From Roseibium hamelinense (GTDB lineage: Bacteria; Pseudomonadota; Alphaproteobacteria; Rhizobiales; Stappiaceae), in assembly GCF_007830545.1 (NCBI RefSeq), contig NZ_VLLF01000004.1, positions 62,001 through 126,000 of the forward strand: a stretch of DNA of 64,000 bases, written 5' to 3'. This document shows, piece after piece, positions 44,687 to 54,208 of this stretch. Under the pieces are notes generated by a model, which had not been told where the DNA came from, made no database searches, and worked only from the letters and a program-made list of their open reading frames with translations. The translations under genes were made by a program, and so were the position numbers. Numbering within the stretch: the stretch's first letter is position 1; each line of letters opens with the position of its first letter.

Positions 44687-45304
44687 ATGAACGGATCTGA
44701 AATCTACCACCGTCTGATCAGCCTAATAGAAGAGCGGGTACTCAAACCTGGTGACCGGTTGCGCGAGGCCGATCTTGCCGAACGCTTTGGTGTCAGCCGC
44801 ACGCCAATCCGTGAGGGCCTGAAGCGTCTTGAGGCACAGGGCCTCGCGGTGCATGAGCCGAACCGCGGAATGGTAATCCCCACGCTGGACCACAGCCAAA
44901 TCAATGAGGTCTATTTCATGCGTGAGGTCCTCGAAGGTACCGCGGCCGGCCTTGCTGCCAAGCATGCTTCAAAACCTGAAATCGAAATCTTGCAGGACCT
45001 TGTCGATGCTGACCGGAAACGGATCGCTGACAAGGACAGTCTCGTGCGGTCGAACCGTGAGTTTCACCGGCGCCTCTGCCTTGCGGCGCATAACCGGTAT
45101 CTTGTCGACCAGATCGATCATTTGCGGCTGTCGCTCATTCTGATGGCTGGGACGACGCTTGATACGCCGGAGCGCAGGGAAACCGCGGTCGAAGAACATG
45201 CCGCGATCGTCTCGGCCATCGCAGCGGGCGATGGCGAGGCAGCGGACAAGGCTGCTCGCCTACACATATCGCATGCGCACAAGACGCGTCTTAGGCAAAT
45301 CTGA
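44687..45304 (+). CDS. GntR-family regulator with FCD domain
   Basis: A 205-residue FadR-subfamily repressor. The winged HTH (about 1-70) has LKPGDRLREADLAERFGVSRTPIREGLKRLEAQGLAV, and the FCD effector domain (about 75-200) shows the metal/ligand residues in FMREVLEGTAAGLAAKHAS, SNREFHRRLCLAAHN and AVEEHAAIVSAI with AARLHISHAHKTRL, including Asp/His ligands. It lies downstream of the FAD oxidoreductase and convergent with aspD, so it may control the amine/amino-acid catabolic run or the aspD-aspT operon. Effector unknown. Confidence 0.92.
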   Translation: MNGSEIYHRLISLIEERVLKPGDRLREADLAERFGVSRTPIREGLKRLEAQGLAVHEPNRGMVIPTLDHSQINEVYFMREVLEGTAAGLAAKHASKPEIEILQDLVDADRKRIADKDSLVRSNREFHRRLCLAAHNRYLVDQIDHLRLSLILMAGTTLDTPERRETAVEEHAAIVSAIAAGDGEAADKAARLHISHAHKTRLRQI

Positions 45305-45318
45305 TCGGACCTTCGAGT

Positions 45319-46911
45319 TCAGCGGATGCCCTGGAATTCGGAAAAATACTCAGACAGCACCTGACGGGTGAAACTGCCGATTTCGGCATATTCGGCTTCT
45401 GTCAGATTGGCGAGCGAGACACGAGCGGACGCATCGACAACTTCGAATCCTTTGCCCGGGAGCAGTACCGTTCCGGTTTCCTTGGCCAACCTGAACAAGA
45501 AGTCATAGCCCTTTTTTTGCGCGACAAACCATTCGGAAAACGCATCGCCATAAAGCTGCCCACTGAGGTGCTGCAGATTGATAAGTGTATAGTAATTAAC
45601 ATCATTCAGCTCCCGATGCGGAACAATGCCCATATTCATGTAAAGAGTTTTGAAACGCTTGCGGATAAGCGTCTTGGCGGCATCCTTGTAGGCGTCACGA
45701 CGGTCAAGCAGGCCAGCGAAGGCAAACAGCGTCATCTGCACTTGCTGGGGCGTTGAGAGTCCCGCTGTATGGTTAAGGGCGACGGCTCGGCTGTCGGCTA
45801 CCAGACGGTCAATGAAGCGGATACCACGCGGATTTGTGGTCAAGGAGCTGTAGCGCTTGTCGAGGATTTGTTTGGTGTCTTCCGAAAGACTGTCCAGCGC
45901 GTCATCGAATACACTTTCCTCATGGAGCGCGATGGTGCCGAGCCGCCAGCCGGTCGCTCCGAAATATTTCGAAAACGAATAGACGCACAGCGTATTGCGC
46001 GGGCATACGGCAAACAGGGACTCGAAATCGTCGGCGAATGTGCCGTACACATCATCGGTTACGATGTAGAGGTCAGGTCTTTTGTGTTCAACGAGGGCTG
46101 CGATGCGGTCGAGGTCGTTGGGTGCGAGTTTGACCGATGGTGGATTGCTGGGGTTCACAAGACAGAACAGCTTGATCGCCGGATCTTCGAGCTTGGCCAG
46201 TTCCGCATCGCTGAACTGCCAGTCGTCGCCTTCCGCCATTCGGATGTCGACGATGCCGAGGTCATATTCGGGCAGTGGTGGAATCTCGAGGTAGGGTGAG
46301 AAAATCGGTGTTCCAAGCGCAACCTTGTCGCCTTCCTTGATCAGCCCATTCGCCTTCATTGTCTGGAAGATATAGGTCATGGCGGCTGTACCGCCTTCAG
46401 TTGCGAACACCGAAAAAGGACCGGACCGGGGCCGGTCGCCGAACATTTCTTCGCTCAAGTAAGCGCTCACCACTCTTTCCGCTTGGGGGAGCATTCGCGG
46501 TGGAAACGGGTAGTTGCAGCCCAAGATTCCTTGAAACAGCTCAAAGACCAGCTCAGTGCGGTCAATGCCAAGTTGATCGTTGGCGTAGGAAATGGCTGCG
46601 TTCAGAAACCGAATGCCCTCACTTGCGGAATTCCGGTGCACGTAGTCTTCAAAGCGCTGCAAAATACCATTCCGATCCGGTAGTCCGCCGAAACCACTAT
46701 CGAGGTAGGAATAGGAGCGTTCGGTTTCTTCCAGTGAAAACTCACCCAGGCGGAAGAAGGCGTGTCTTGGCTGACTGGCCAGAAAATTCGGGTTGCCCCT
46801 TCCGGCATTCAGCATCATCCGCGCTGCATCAGTGCTGGCAATTTCGATCAGCTTGTCTTTCAGTTCAAAAGGGCTGAGTTCGGCAAATTTTGAATAGTCC
46901 TGTTCCGGCAT
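45319..46911 (-). CDS. aspD: Bifunctional aspartate transaminase/aspartate 4-decarboxylase
   Basis: AspD converts L-aspartate to L-alanine and CO2 with PLP. The 530-residue protein is the length of the known enzymes and has the extended N-terminal segment FAELSPFELKDKLIEIASTDAARMMLNAGRGNPNF. Core motifs are CLVNPSNPPSVKL (cofactor side), TDDVYGTFADDF and the catalytic Lys in YSFSKYFGATGWRLGTIAL near residue 310; AspD Tyr207-like and Arg positions cannot be checked by eye. I chose ATG 46911, preceded by GAGGA. The aspT gene lies 14 bases upstream on the same strand; aspartate uptake and decarboxylation consume a proton and can generate proton-motive force. Confidence 0.93.
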   Translation of the reverse strand: MPEQDYSKFAELSPFELKDKLIEIASTDAARMMLNAGRGNPNFLASQPRHAFFRLGEFSLEETERSYSYLDSGFGGLPDRNGILQRFEDYVHRNSASEGIRFLNAAISYANDQLGIDRTELVFELFQGILGCNYPFPPRMLPQAERVVSAYLSEEMFGDRPRSGPFSVFATEGGTAAMTYIFQTMKANGLIKEGDKVALGTPIFSPYLEIPPLPEYDLGIVDIRMAEGDDWQFSDAELAKLEDPAIKLFCLVNPSNPPSVKLAPNDLDRIAALVEHKRPDLYIVTDDVYGTFADDFESLFAVCPRNTLCVYSFSKYFGATGWRLGTIALHEESVFDDALDSLSEDTKQILDKRYSSLTTNPRGIRFIDRLVADSRAVALNHTAGLSTPQQVQMTLFAFAGLLDRRDAYKDAAKTLIRKRFKTLYMNMGIVPHRELNDVNYYTLINLQHLSGQLYGDAFSEWFVAQKKGYDFLFRLAKETGTVLLPGKGFEVVDASARVSLANLTEAEYAEIGSFTRQVLSEYFSEFQGIR

Positions 46912-46925
46912 GGCAAGTCCTCGGC

Positions 46926-48644
46926 TCACGGGTTCAGGGGGAGTGGATTTGTGGTCACCAGGCCAACGATCAGTGGGCCCCAAAGGGTCAACAGCACGTT
47001 TGCCACTGCATAGGTCACTGTGAAGGTTACAACCGGCGTCGCGTTTCCGGCCTTAGCCAACAAGGCGGCAAAGCCAGGATTCGCACTTCGTCCCCCGGCT
47101 ACACAGGCAAGTGCTTCAATCGGATTTCGGATCTTCAGAACGTAGTAGGAAAAGAAGAACACGATCACCTGCGGGATCAGCGTTACACCGACACCGAAAA
47201 GAAAAAGGTTTAATCCCTGTTCCTTCAACGTCGTCAGGACCTGTGGGCCGGCCGTGATCCCGACAACGCCAACAAACACAGCCAGTCCGAAGTCTCTCAG
47301 GAAATTGGTTGCACCGGTCGGCAATGCTGCGTAACGGGGATGCGTGCTGCGCAGCCACCCGAAGAGAAGTCCTGACAAGAGGCAGCCGCCTCCGCTGCCG
47401 ATAGTGACCGGGACGCCGGCGATTCTGAATTCGATCAGTCCAATGAGAAGACCAAGCGTCATGCCGAGTCCAAAGAAAATGAAGTCCGTCACCGCAGCTG
47501 CAGTAATCGGGTAGCCGATTGAACCCTGCACCTTATTGAGATCCGCAGGGCTGCCGGTCAGCTGGATCTCGTCGCCCTTGTGCAGTTGAAGGCTGCCCAG
47601 TAGCGGAAGGCTACGCCCCATCCGCCTCACGCCGGTCACGAACACATCTTTAAGCGCGTTTTTGTTCGTATGGTCATGAATCGAACTCAGTTTGCTTTCA
47701 TGGAACCGGTTACTGGTAATAACCAGGTGCCGGTTTTCAAGTACGAGCCGGTAGTTTTGCGGTGGGGTGGTTTCCTGACCAAGAGCCTCCTCGTATGTTT
47801 CGAGCGCGCTGACAAGACCGGTGACCGCAACTATGTCGCTCGCCTGCAAGGGAACGGCCCCTGCATGATCAACTTCCTTGCCATTGCGCAAGACAGCTTC
47901 TAGGGCAAGCGTATCTAAGGAATCATCGAGAGCTTTTGCGCTCTTTCCGATCCACTGGCTTTGAGGGAGCAGTTTAAAAAAACGGGTATCTATTCGGCTT
48001 GCGGCGTTGAATTGCCCGGGTTCCAAGGCTCCGCTGCCGCCCGACATTTCCTCTGCAAGCTTGAGCGCTTCGGCCCGAATGTCCCACTTCATGATGGTCG
48101 GAAAAAACCATGTGATCATAATGATCGGGCCAAGAGAACCGAATATGTAGCAGACGGCATATCCGACTGCGATATTGGTCTCCATAATCTGCTTCAAATC
48201 GGAAGAGATGTTGAGTTTCTGGATCGTTTCTCCGGCTGTTCCGATAATCGCAGACTGGGTAAGACCTCCAGCCGCAAGACCTGCAGCCGTGCCGCGATCA
48301 AGATTAAACAGCCAGGCGAAGGCCAGCACCGTGGCCAAGCCGACAACGCACATCAACGACGCTGAAATCAGTTGGTTGAGCGATTTAAGCGAAAGGGCCC
48401 GGAAAAACTGTGGCCCGCCCTGATATCCGACCGCGTAGATGAAAAGAGCAAAAAATATGCTCTTGATACCGCTGTCGATGGAGACTCCGAACTGCCCGAA
48501 AACCACACCGACCAGCAAGGTGCCTGCAATGCCGCCAAGCACAAAGGTGCCGACTTTAAATTTGCCTACCAAATAGCCGACCGCAATTGTCGAAAACAAA
48601 ATGATTAGCGGAGACTGCGCTGCCAGCCAGGTGAAAATGTCCAT
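46926..48644 (-). CDS. aspT: Aspartate:alanine antiporter AspT
   Basis: AspT exchanges external aspartate for internal alanine. The 572-residue protein has a hydrophobic N-terminal half (about 10-185, first helices IILFSTIAVGYLVGKFKVGTFVLGGIAGTLL), a central cytosolic region (about 190-370) with two RCK_C/TrkA_C-like domains, one of which includes VTGVRRMGRSLPLLGSLQLHKGDEIQLTG, and a C-terminal membrane half with SGGGCLLSGLLFGWLR and GGRSANPGFAALLAKAGNA. This is the AAE (2.A.81) topology. Start at ATG 48644; an upstream TTG is possible. It is followed 14 bases later by aspD, the known genetic partner. Confidence 0.93.
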   Translation of the reverse strand: MDIFTWLAAQSPLIILFSTIAVGYLVGKFKVGTFVLGGIAGTLLVGVVFGQFGVSIDSGIKSIFFALFIYAVGYQGGPQFFRALSLKSLNQLISASLMCVVGLATVLAFAWLFNLDRGTAAGLAAGGLTQSAIIGTAGETIQKLNISSDLKQIMETNIAVGYAVCYIFGSLGPIIMITWFFPTIMKWDIRAEALKLAEEMSGGSGALEPGQFNAASRIDTRFFKLLPQSQWIGKSAKALDDSLDTLALEAVLRNGKEVDHAGAVPLQASDIVAVTGLVSALETYEEALGQETTPPQNYRLVLENRHLVITSNRFHESKLSSIHDHTNKNALKDVFVTGVRRMGRSLPLLGSLQLHKGDEIQLTGSPADLNKVQGSIGYPITAAAVTDFIFFGLGMTLGLLIGLIEFRIAGVPVTIGSGGGCLLSGLLFGWLRSTHPRYAALPTGATNFLRDFGLAVFVGVVGITAGPQVLTTLKEQGLNLFLFGVGVTLIPQVIVFFFSYYVLKIRNPIEALACVAGGRSANPGFAALLAKAGNATPVVTFTVTYAVANVLLTLWGPLIVGLVTTNPLPLNP

Positions 48645-48785
48645 CGCGCCGTCCAACTCACTCTGCAAAACTACCAATTAATATTGATAGTCTGCTTCGG
48701 ACGGGTTTGTCACGAATGTGTCGAATACTTACAAAAAGGTCGCTTGTAAGCGCTGATGTTTTGCTGAACAGCCGCTTAGGGTCGG

Positions 48786-50177
48786 TCAGCATTCAACGAT
48801 ATTAACTGCCAGGCCGCCCTGTGACGTCTCCTTATATTGCTCCATCATATCCATGCCTGTTTGGCGCATGGTTTCAATGCAGCCGTCCAGCGGAACGAAA
48901 TGGCTGCCGTCGCCACGTAGAGCAAGCGACGCTGCGGTAACGGCTTTGACCGCACCCAGAGCATTGCGCTCGATGCAAGGGACTTGCACCAGTCCCGCGA
49001 TGGGATCACATGTCATGCCGAGGTGGTGCTCCAACGCAATTTCAGCTGCGTTTTCGATCTGTTCGTTTGTGCCGCCGAGAGCCGCGCACAGGCCCGCAGC
49101 GGCCATTGCCGATGCCGAGCCAACCTCGCCCTGGCATCCGACCTCTGCGCCTGAGATCGATGCGTTTGTCTTGATGATACCGCCGATCGCGGCAGCGGTT
49201 AGCAAGAAGGTTCGGATCCCGGCCTGATCTGCATCCGGACAATGGTCCAGATAGTAGCGCATGACTGCGGGAATAACACCGGCTGCCCCATTTGTTGGAG
49301 CTGTAACGACTTTACCGCCTGCTGCGTTTTCTTCGTTAACCGCCATAGCGTAAACGCCAAGCCAATCGACGACCGTGTGTTCAAATGGCCGGTTGGTGCG
49401 CCCTTCACGGATGAGTTTTTGGTAGATGTCGCTCGCCCGCCGTTTGACCTTCAATCCGCCAGGCAGAATACCTTGCTGGCTGATGCCGCGATTTATGCAG
49501 CTGTCCATGGCCGACCACAGGAGGTCGAGCCCCTTCTCAACCTCAGCCTTTGCCTGCGCAGCGCACTCGTTTTCCATCTTCATGTGGGCAATAGTGCAGT
49601 TCGCTTTTTGGCCCATATCGAGCATTTCTTTCGCGCTTTTGAAAGGAAACGGGACCTCGGGCGCGCCGTCGCCGATAGGGGTATTTTTGGTGTTGCGTAA
49701 CTCGGATTCGGTGACAACGAACCCGCCGCCAATTGAATAGAACACGAATTCGTCGACCATCTGACCGGTCCCGTCCAGCACCTTAAAAGTCATGCCGTTG
49801 GCATGCAGGGGAAGGGGCGGGCCGTAGTCGAAAATGACATCCGTGTCCGGATCGAAGGCCAGGTTCGGCAGCCCATCGATATCAAGCTTCTTGCGCTCTG
49901 AAAGCGCGGTGAGCATGGGGTCGACGCGATCCGGGTCAAGGTCTTGCGGCAATGCTCCGAGCATACCAAGGCACACGGCGCGATCGGTCGCGTGGCCTTT
50001 ACCGGTGAAGGCCAGTGAGCCGTGCAGCGTGACCGTGATTTTTGAACCGCGGTGCTCAATCTCGGGCAGGCCGCGAAGTCGGTCGAAATACCGGTTTACG
50101 GCGACCATTGGGCCGATGGTATGTGAACTGGACGGGCCAATCCCAATTTTAAAGATATCGAAAACGCTGATGAACAT
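48786..50177 (-). CDS. sdaA: L-serine ammonia-lyase, single-chain 4Fe-4S type
   Basis: SdaA deaminates L-serine to pyruvate with a [4Fe-4S] cluster. The 463-residue protein has the N-terminal beta domain ([24 protein letters not shown]) and the alpha domain with the cluster cysteines in [53 protein letters not shown]. Length equals the E. coli enzyme (about 455). The start ATG 50177 opens the conserved MFISVFD segment; a longer in-frame extension to 50516 overlaps the GGDEF-EAL gene and lacks family features. It lies downstream of aspT's upstream region on the same strand and adds another amino-acid-to-alanine/pyruvate step. Confidence 0.95.
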   Translation of the reverse strand: MFISVFDIFKIGIGPSSSHTIGPMVAVNRYFDRLRGLPEIEHRGSKITVTLHGSLAFTGKGHATDRAVCLGMLGALPQDLDPDRVDPMLTALSERKKLDIDGLPNLAFDPDTDVIFDYGPPLPLHANGMTFKVLDGTGQMVDEFVFYSIGGGFVVTESELRNTKNTPIGDGAPEVPFPFKSAKEMLDMGQKANCTIAHMKMENECAAQAKAEVEKGLDLLWSAMDSCINRGISQQGILPGGLKVKRRASDIYQKLIREGRTNRPFEHTVVDWLGVYAMAVNEENAAGGKVVTAPTNGAAGVIPAVMRYYLDHCPDADQAGIRTFLLTAAAIGGIIKTNASISGAEVGCQGEVGSASAMAAAGLCAALGGTNEQIENAAEIALEHHLGMTCDPIAGLVQVPCIERNALGAVKAVTAASLALRGDGSHFVPLDGCIETMRQTGMDMMEQYKETSQGGLAVNIVEC

Positions 50178-50334
50178 GTGACCCGGCTGCTTTTCGGATG
50201 TTCGAATATCGTGCTTAGCTTGCTGCCGATAATGCCGTGTTTCGCTGCCACCGTCACCATTTCCGGATGCAAAATCCGCAAAAAGACGTATCTGCGCAAT
50301 GAGCGTGTCGTTTCTGGCTGCCGTGGCTTTAAGC

Positions 50335-52452
50335 TCACCCCATTGCGGCCCGCAATTCCGGAGGTAAATTAACCAGAAGTTTCTGATGTCCGGCTTGAGC
50401 AGCTGCAAAAAATTTTGTTTTTGGAAGCGGCTCGGAAAACAAAAAACCCTGAAACTCATTGCATTTGTTCTGCAAAAGCCATTCGAGCTGTTCGGTTTTT
50501 TCGACACCCTCCGCAACGCTGCGAATTTTCAACACCGAAGCCAGCGTCAGGATGAGCCGCACAATCGAGCCCGTAGCGTCGATATTCCGCAACAGCTTCC
50601 GATCGATCTTAATCGCGTCTATTGGATAGTCTTGAAGATACTGGAGGTTGGAATATCCAGTACCGAAGTCGTCTACCATTATCTTGTAGCCGGCGGACTT
50701 CAGCCCCTCGACAGCTTGGCGGACGTCGCTTTTTTCACCGAGCAAGACAGATTCCGTGATTTCAAACGCGATTTTCGTTGGATCGCAGCCGGTTTTTTCA
50801 GGCAGTTCGAGGATTTTGCCCAAGATGGTCGGGTCGCGGAACTGCAAAGGCGACACATTGATCGACAATGACAGATCCAGCCCTTGCTGCGCGAACTCTA
50901 TCTGGTGGCTTGCCACCTCACGATAAACCCATTCGCCGAGCCTGTTTATCAAGCCAGAATTCTCTGCAACCGGAATGAAATGCTTCGGCTCGATCTCACC
51001 GCGCTCGGGGTGATGCCAACGCATCAAGGCTTCGGCCGAAACGACTTCACCGCTTCGCGCACAGACCCTTGGCTGGAAATAGATTGTGAAGTCCTTGCGC
51101 TCCAAAGCCTGTTCCAGCTCGTACTTCAGGGCTTTTGCCTGGTCCAGCTTGTGGCGCATGCGCACGACGAACGGAACACAGATATTCTTTTCACCCGCTT
51201 TTGCCTCATAGAGCGCAAGATCGGCGTGCCGGAGCAACGTGTCCATGTCCTTGCCGTGGTCTGGAAAGGACGCGACGCCGATGCTGAAATTGATCTTGCG
51301 CTTCTGTCCGTCCACATCCCGCGGGCTTTTGAATTTGCTCAGCAGGTATTTGCCAAAATCGACCGGATTTTCTTTCCGTTCCTTATCGAGACGGCAGACC
51401 AGAAACTCATCACCGCCAAGCCGTGCAACAATGTCGTCCTTATTGAGGAGGTCGCGGAATTGAGCGGATACCACCTGCAAAAGCCGGTCGCCTGCCGCGT
51501 GACCCATAGTGTCGTTGATGTGTTTGAACCCGTCCAGATCCACGAGAAACACATGTGCCTTATATCCCTGCCGCTCCGCCTCACTGATCATGGCCGGCAG
51601 GTGTGTGTGCAAGTATGCGCGGTTGGGAAGACTAGTCAGGGTGTCGTGGGTCGCCAGGTATTCCGCCCGCTCTTTTGTCTCGTGTAGCTCGGTAACGTCG
51701 ATTTCGCTGACAAGATAGGCGGGCACACCAGTTGCCGCATCGAGACATTCACGGACTGTTACCTCATGCCAGCGGATACCTAAAGAGGTTACCATGCGCG
51801 CAACAAGCCGAGCGTCATGCGCTGTTTTCAGCAGCGACAAGAGGCAGCGGGCGTCTTCCTGATCCTCAAACTGACCGAACAGCGTTGTGGACAGGTCAGT
51901 GCAGGCGGCACGGGCCGCTGGATTGCGGTACAGGGGTATCCCGTCATGATCGAACATCGAAATCATGACCTGCGTGTGCAGGAGAGCTTCAGCGCTGCGC
52001 AGGTTTTCCGGTTGAATATCATGATCAACTGCGCCTTCGCAAAGGATGGCCATTCGGCCGTCCTTGAGCCGGACGCCGCTATAAACAACGCGCAACGTGC
52101 GAGGCAGTCCCTTTGGGTAGAGGGTCCAGATTTCGGAAAAACGGGTATTCCCGCGCTCGAAATCGGTTTTATATTGATTGAGCCGCTGCTCGACGGCACT
52201 AGACATGTCTACGCTGAAGTCACGCTGTTGCAGCTCAGCCAAAGTCTCTGCGTCCCATAGTCTGAGCGCGCTCTTGTTAGCCCATACCTGGCGTTTTCGA
52301 TCAACGTCATAAATCCAAAAAGCCGTTTCCGCCTCGTCCAGACCGCTCTGAAGGATCGCCATATCGACCAGCACCGACCCCAAGTCGTGCGTTTGGAGAG
52401 CTGGTGCGGATACGGCACTTGCGACGCCGGGAGAGGGTAAAGCAGAGGTCAA
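50335..52452 (-). CDS. GGDEF-EAL cyclic di-GMP protein with PAS-like input
   Basis: A 705-residue signalling protein without membrane helices. Residues 20-270 contain two PAS-like regions (AFWIYDVDRKRQVWANKSALRLWD, and YLVSEIDVTELHETKERAEY). The diguanylate cyclase domain has an intact GGDEF (near 342) but NKDD at the usual RxxD inhibitory site, so product inhibition may be lost. The phosphodiesterase domain has EALMRWHHP near 470, FEITESVLL, DDFGTGYSNLQYL and KIDRKLLRNI, all catalytic residues in place. So both making and breaking c-di-GMP are possible. Divergent from kynB. Confidence 0.93.
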   Translation of the reverse strand: MTSALPSPGVASAVSAPALQTHDLGSVLVDMAILQSGLDEAETAFWIYDVDRKRQVWANKSALRLWDAETLAELQQRDFSVDMSSAVEQRLNQYKTDFERGNTRFSEIWTLYPKGLPRTLRVVYSGVRLKDGRMAILCEGAVDHDIQPENLRSAEALLHTQVMISMFDHDGIPLYRNPAARAACTDLSTTLFGQFEDQEDARCLLSLLKTAHDARLVARMVTSLGIRWHEVTVRECLDAATGVPAYLVSEIDVTELHETKERAEYLATHDTLTSLPNRAYLHTHLPAMISEAERQGYKAHVFLVDLDGFKHINDTMGHAAGDRLLQVVSAQFRDLLNKDDIVARLGGDEFLVCRLDKERKENPVDFGKYLLSKFKSPRDVDGQKRKINFSIGVASFPDHGKDMDTLLRHADLALYEAKAGEKNICVPFVVRMRHKLDQAKALKYELEQALERKDFTIYFQPRVCARSGEVVSAEALMRWHHPERGEIEPKHFIPVAENSGLINRLGEWVYREVASHQIEFAQQGLDLSLSINVSPLQFRDPTILGKILELPEKTGCDPTKIAFEITESVLLGEKSDVRQAVEGLKSAGYKIMVDDFGTGYSNLQYLQDYPIDAIKIDRKLLRNIDATGSIVRLILTLASVLKIRSVAEGVEKTEQLEWLLQNKCNEFQGFLFSEPLPKTKFFAAAQAGHQKLLVNLPPELRAAMG

Positions 52453-52751
52453 GTTGATCGTATCCCAAGCGATATCGGCTGCATAATGTCAAAAGCACAT
52501 ACAACTTGGAAATCGCTGCTGATTTCCATCGGATATAGCCGCGGCTCTAGTGCCCGGCATACCTCCCAAGCTGTGTCAGCTTTGTCTGCATTTAAGTAAC
52601 GTGGTGGGCTTAAAAATACCTTACTATACTTGATTGAAACTGAACTGGAGTGGTCGGCGAAATAGCGGTTTTTCCGAAGAAAAGCGCGATATTTCATCCG
52701 GTTAAAAATTAGTAGACTATATTCTTGCAAAACTACCAGATAGGTACATCC
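52453..52751. other. Intergenic region between divergent GGDEF-EAL and kynB genes
   Basis: About 299 bases holding both promoters. The half next to kynB (52600-52740) is A+T-rich. No hairpin with a U-run and no coding signal were found. The TGCAAAACTACCA at 52726-52738 also occurs upstream of aspT but a 13-base match is expected by chance in a window this size. Confidence 0.5.
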
Positions 52752-53375
52752 GTGCAAATTATCGATATAACTCCGGCGGTGCGTCAGGGAATGGCTGTCT
52801 TCCCTGGTGATGCGCAATACAAAGTTGCAAACACATTTAAAATCAGTCCGGAGTGCCCCGTAAATGTGGCGGAGTTTTCCATGTCCTGCCACTGCGGCGC
52901 ACATGCTGACGCCCCGCTGCACTACGATGAGACTGGCGCGGCGATCGACGAGTTGCCACTTGAGGACTTCATCGGTCCCGCCCGGGTAATTGACGCGCGG
53001 GGTTCCGGACCGTTGTGCCTGCCGGACGATATAGAGACGTTTTTGACAGACGTACCGGCTCGGGTTCTTCTGCGGCTTGTGGATGGTCTTGACCCGATGG
53101 TTTGGCCCGAGGGATTTCGCGCCTTGCACCCCGAAACTTTGACGCTTCTTGCAGATCGCGGTGTGAAACTTTTAGGGGTCGATGTCCCATCAGTTGACCC
53201 GGAAACGTCGAAAGATCTCCCCAGCCATATGGTTGCGCGGGCGCGTGATCTGCGGATTCTGGAGAATCTGTCGTTAAGTGAGGTCAAATCTGACGATTAT
53301 GAGTTGATTGCTCTGCCGATGAAGTTAGAAGGGCTCGACGCAGCGCCTGTGCGCGCAGTTCTGCGCAAGGTTTGA
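52752..53375 (+). CDS. kynB: Arylformamidase / kynurenine formamidase-like cyclase (KynB family)
   Basis: KynB hydrolyses N-formylkynurenine to kynurenine in tryptophan breakdown. The 207-residue protein begins VQIIDITPAVRQGMAVFPGD and has the metal-site motif SCHCGAHADAPLHY with His47, His51, Asp53 and His57, as in the bivalent-metal cyclase family. The C-terminal GLDAAPVRAVLRKV is typical of KynB. GTG start at 52752, preceded by AGGT; the TTG nine codons upstream has no better site. It is the first gene of a run with a branched-chain-type ABC importer. Other cyclase-family amidohydrolases are possible. Confidence 0.85.
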   Translation: MQIIDITPAVRQGMAVFPGDAQYKVANTFKISPECPVNVAEFSMSCHCGAHADAPLHYDETGAAIDELPLEDFIGPARVIDARGSGPLCLPDDIETFLTDVPARVLLRLVDGLDPMVWPEGFRALHPETLTLLADRGVKLLGVDVPSVDPETSKDLPSHMVARARDLRILENLSLSEVKSDDYELIALPMKLEGLDAAPVRAVLRKV

Positions 53376-53440
53376 CCGGGTACCACGCCGGTTGAGACTG
53401 AAAACAATAATATGCCGGTAAGATACGGCAGGGAGCAGAA

Positions 53441-54208
53441 ATGCTAGAGCTTGACCAACTCGTACGGGATTTCGGCGGGTTCCGGGCGGTCAATGGCTGC
53501 AGCTTCTCGGTTGCAGAAGGGAGCATTACCGGGCTTATCGGACCTAACGGGGCCGGCAAGACAACCTTGTTCAATTTGATCGCGGGGGCCTTGCGACCGA
53601 CATCCGGTCACATCCGGTTTTTCGGTGAGGACGTGACCGGCCTGTCCAGTGATGCGCTGTTTCACAAGGGATTGGTCCGGACGTTTCAGATCCCGCATGA
53701 GTTTCACCGTCTGACGGCACTCGAAAACCTGATGATGGTGCCGCCAAAGCAGCCGGGTGAGAACCTTTTTTCCAATTGGTTATCCTGGGGCAAGGTGCGC
53801 AATTCGGAAGCTGGGGTGGAGCGCAAGGCCTATGAAACACTTGAGTTCCTTGATCTGACCCATGTAGCTCATGAGCGCGCTGGTAATTTGTCGGGCGGTC
53901 AGAAGAAGCTTCTTGAGCTTGGCCGCACCATGATGACGGACGCGAGACTGGTTTTGCTGGATGAGCCGGCAGCTGGGGTAAATCGGACGCTCCTTCGTAA
54001 GCTTGAAGCCAAAATCAAGATTCTGAACAAGGAGCGCGGCTACACCTTCATCTTGATCGAGCACGATATGGAAATGATTGAGAAGCTTTGCACACCAGTC
54101 GTGTGTATGGCCGAAGGCAAAGTATTGATTGAAGGCGACTTCCAGTCGGTCCGGTCCGATCCGCGGGTACTTGAAGCCTATCTCGGCGAAACTGTGGAGC
54201 CAGCTTGA
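53441..54208 (+). CDS. livG: Branched-chain amino acid ABC transporter ATPase, LivG type
   Basis: A 255-residue ATPase with Walker A GPNGAGKTT near 37, the LivG-specific ARTFQIPHEFHRLTALENLMM, the signature LSGGQKKLLELGRTMM and Walker B ARLVLLDEPAAGVNRTL with ILIEHDMEMIEKLC. Length and motifs match LivG. It starts about 65 bases after kynB and overlaps the LivF-type gene by one base, so it is the first ATPase gene of a five-gene importer. Confidence 0.93.
   Translation: MLELDQLVRDFGGFRAVNGCSFSVAEGSITGLIGPNGAGKTTLFNLIAGALRPTSGHIRFFGEDVTGLSSDALFHKGLVRTFQIPHEFHRLTALENLMMVPPKQPGENLFSNWLSWGKVRNSEAGVERKAYETLEFLDLTHVAHERAGNLSGGQKKLLELGRTMMTDARLVLLDEPAAGVNRTLLRKLEAKIKILNKERGYTFILIEHDMEMIEKLCTPVVCMAEGKVLIEGDFQSVRSDPRVLEAYLGETVEPA

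Noticed and set aside
48786..50516. Longer N-terminus for L-serine dehydratase (to 50516)
   Set aside because: The extra 113 codons overlap the GGDEF-EAL coding region and do not resemble the family; [12 protein letters not shown] at 50177 is the conserved start.
48665..52738. Identical 13-mer TGCAAAACTACCA upstream of aspT and of kynB
   Set aside because: In 64 kb many 13-base matches are expected by chance (of the order of tens), and the flanks do not extend the match, so a shared operator is not supported.
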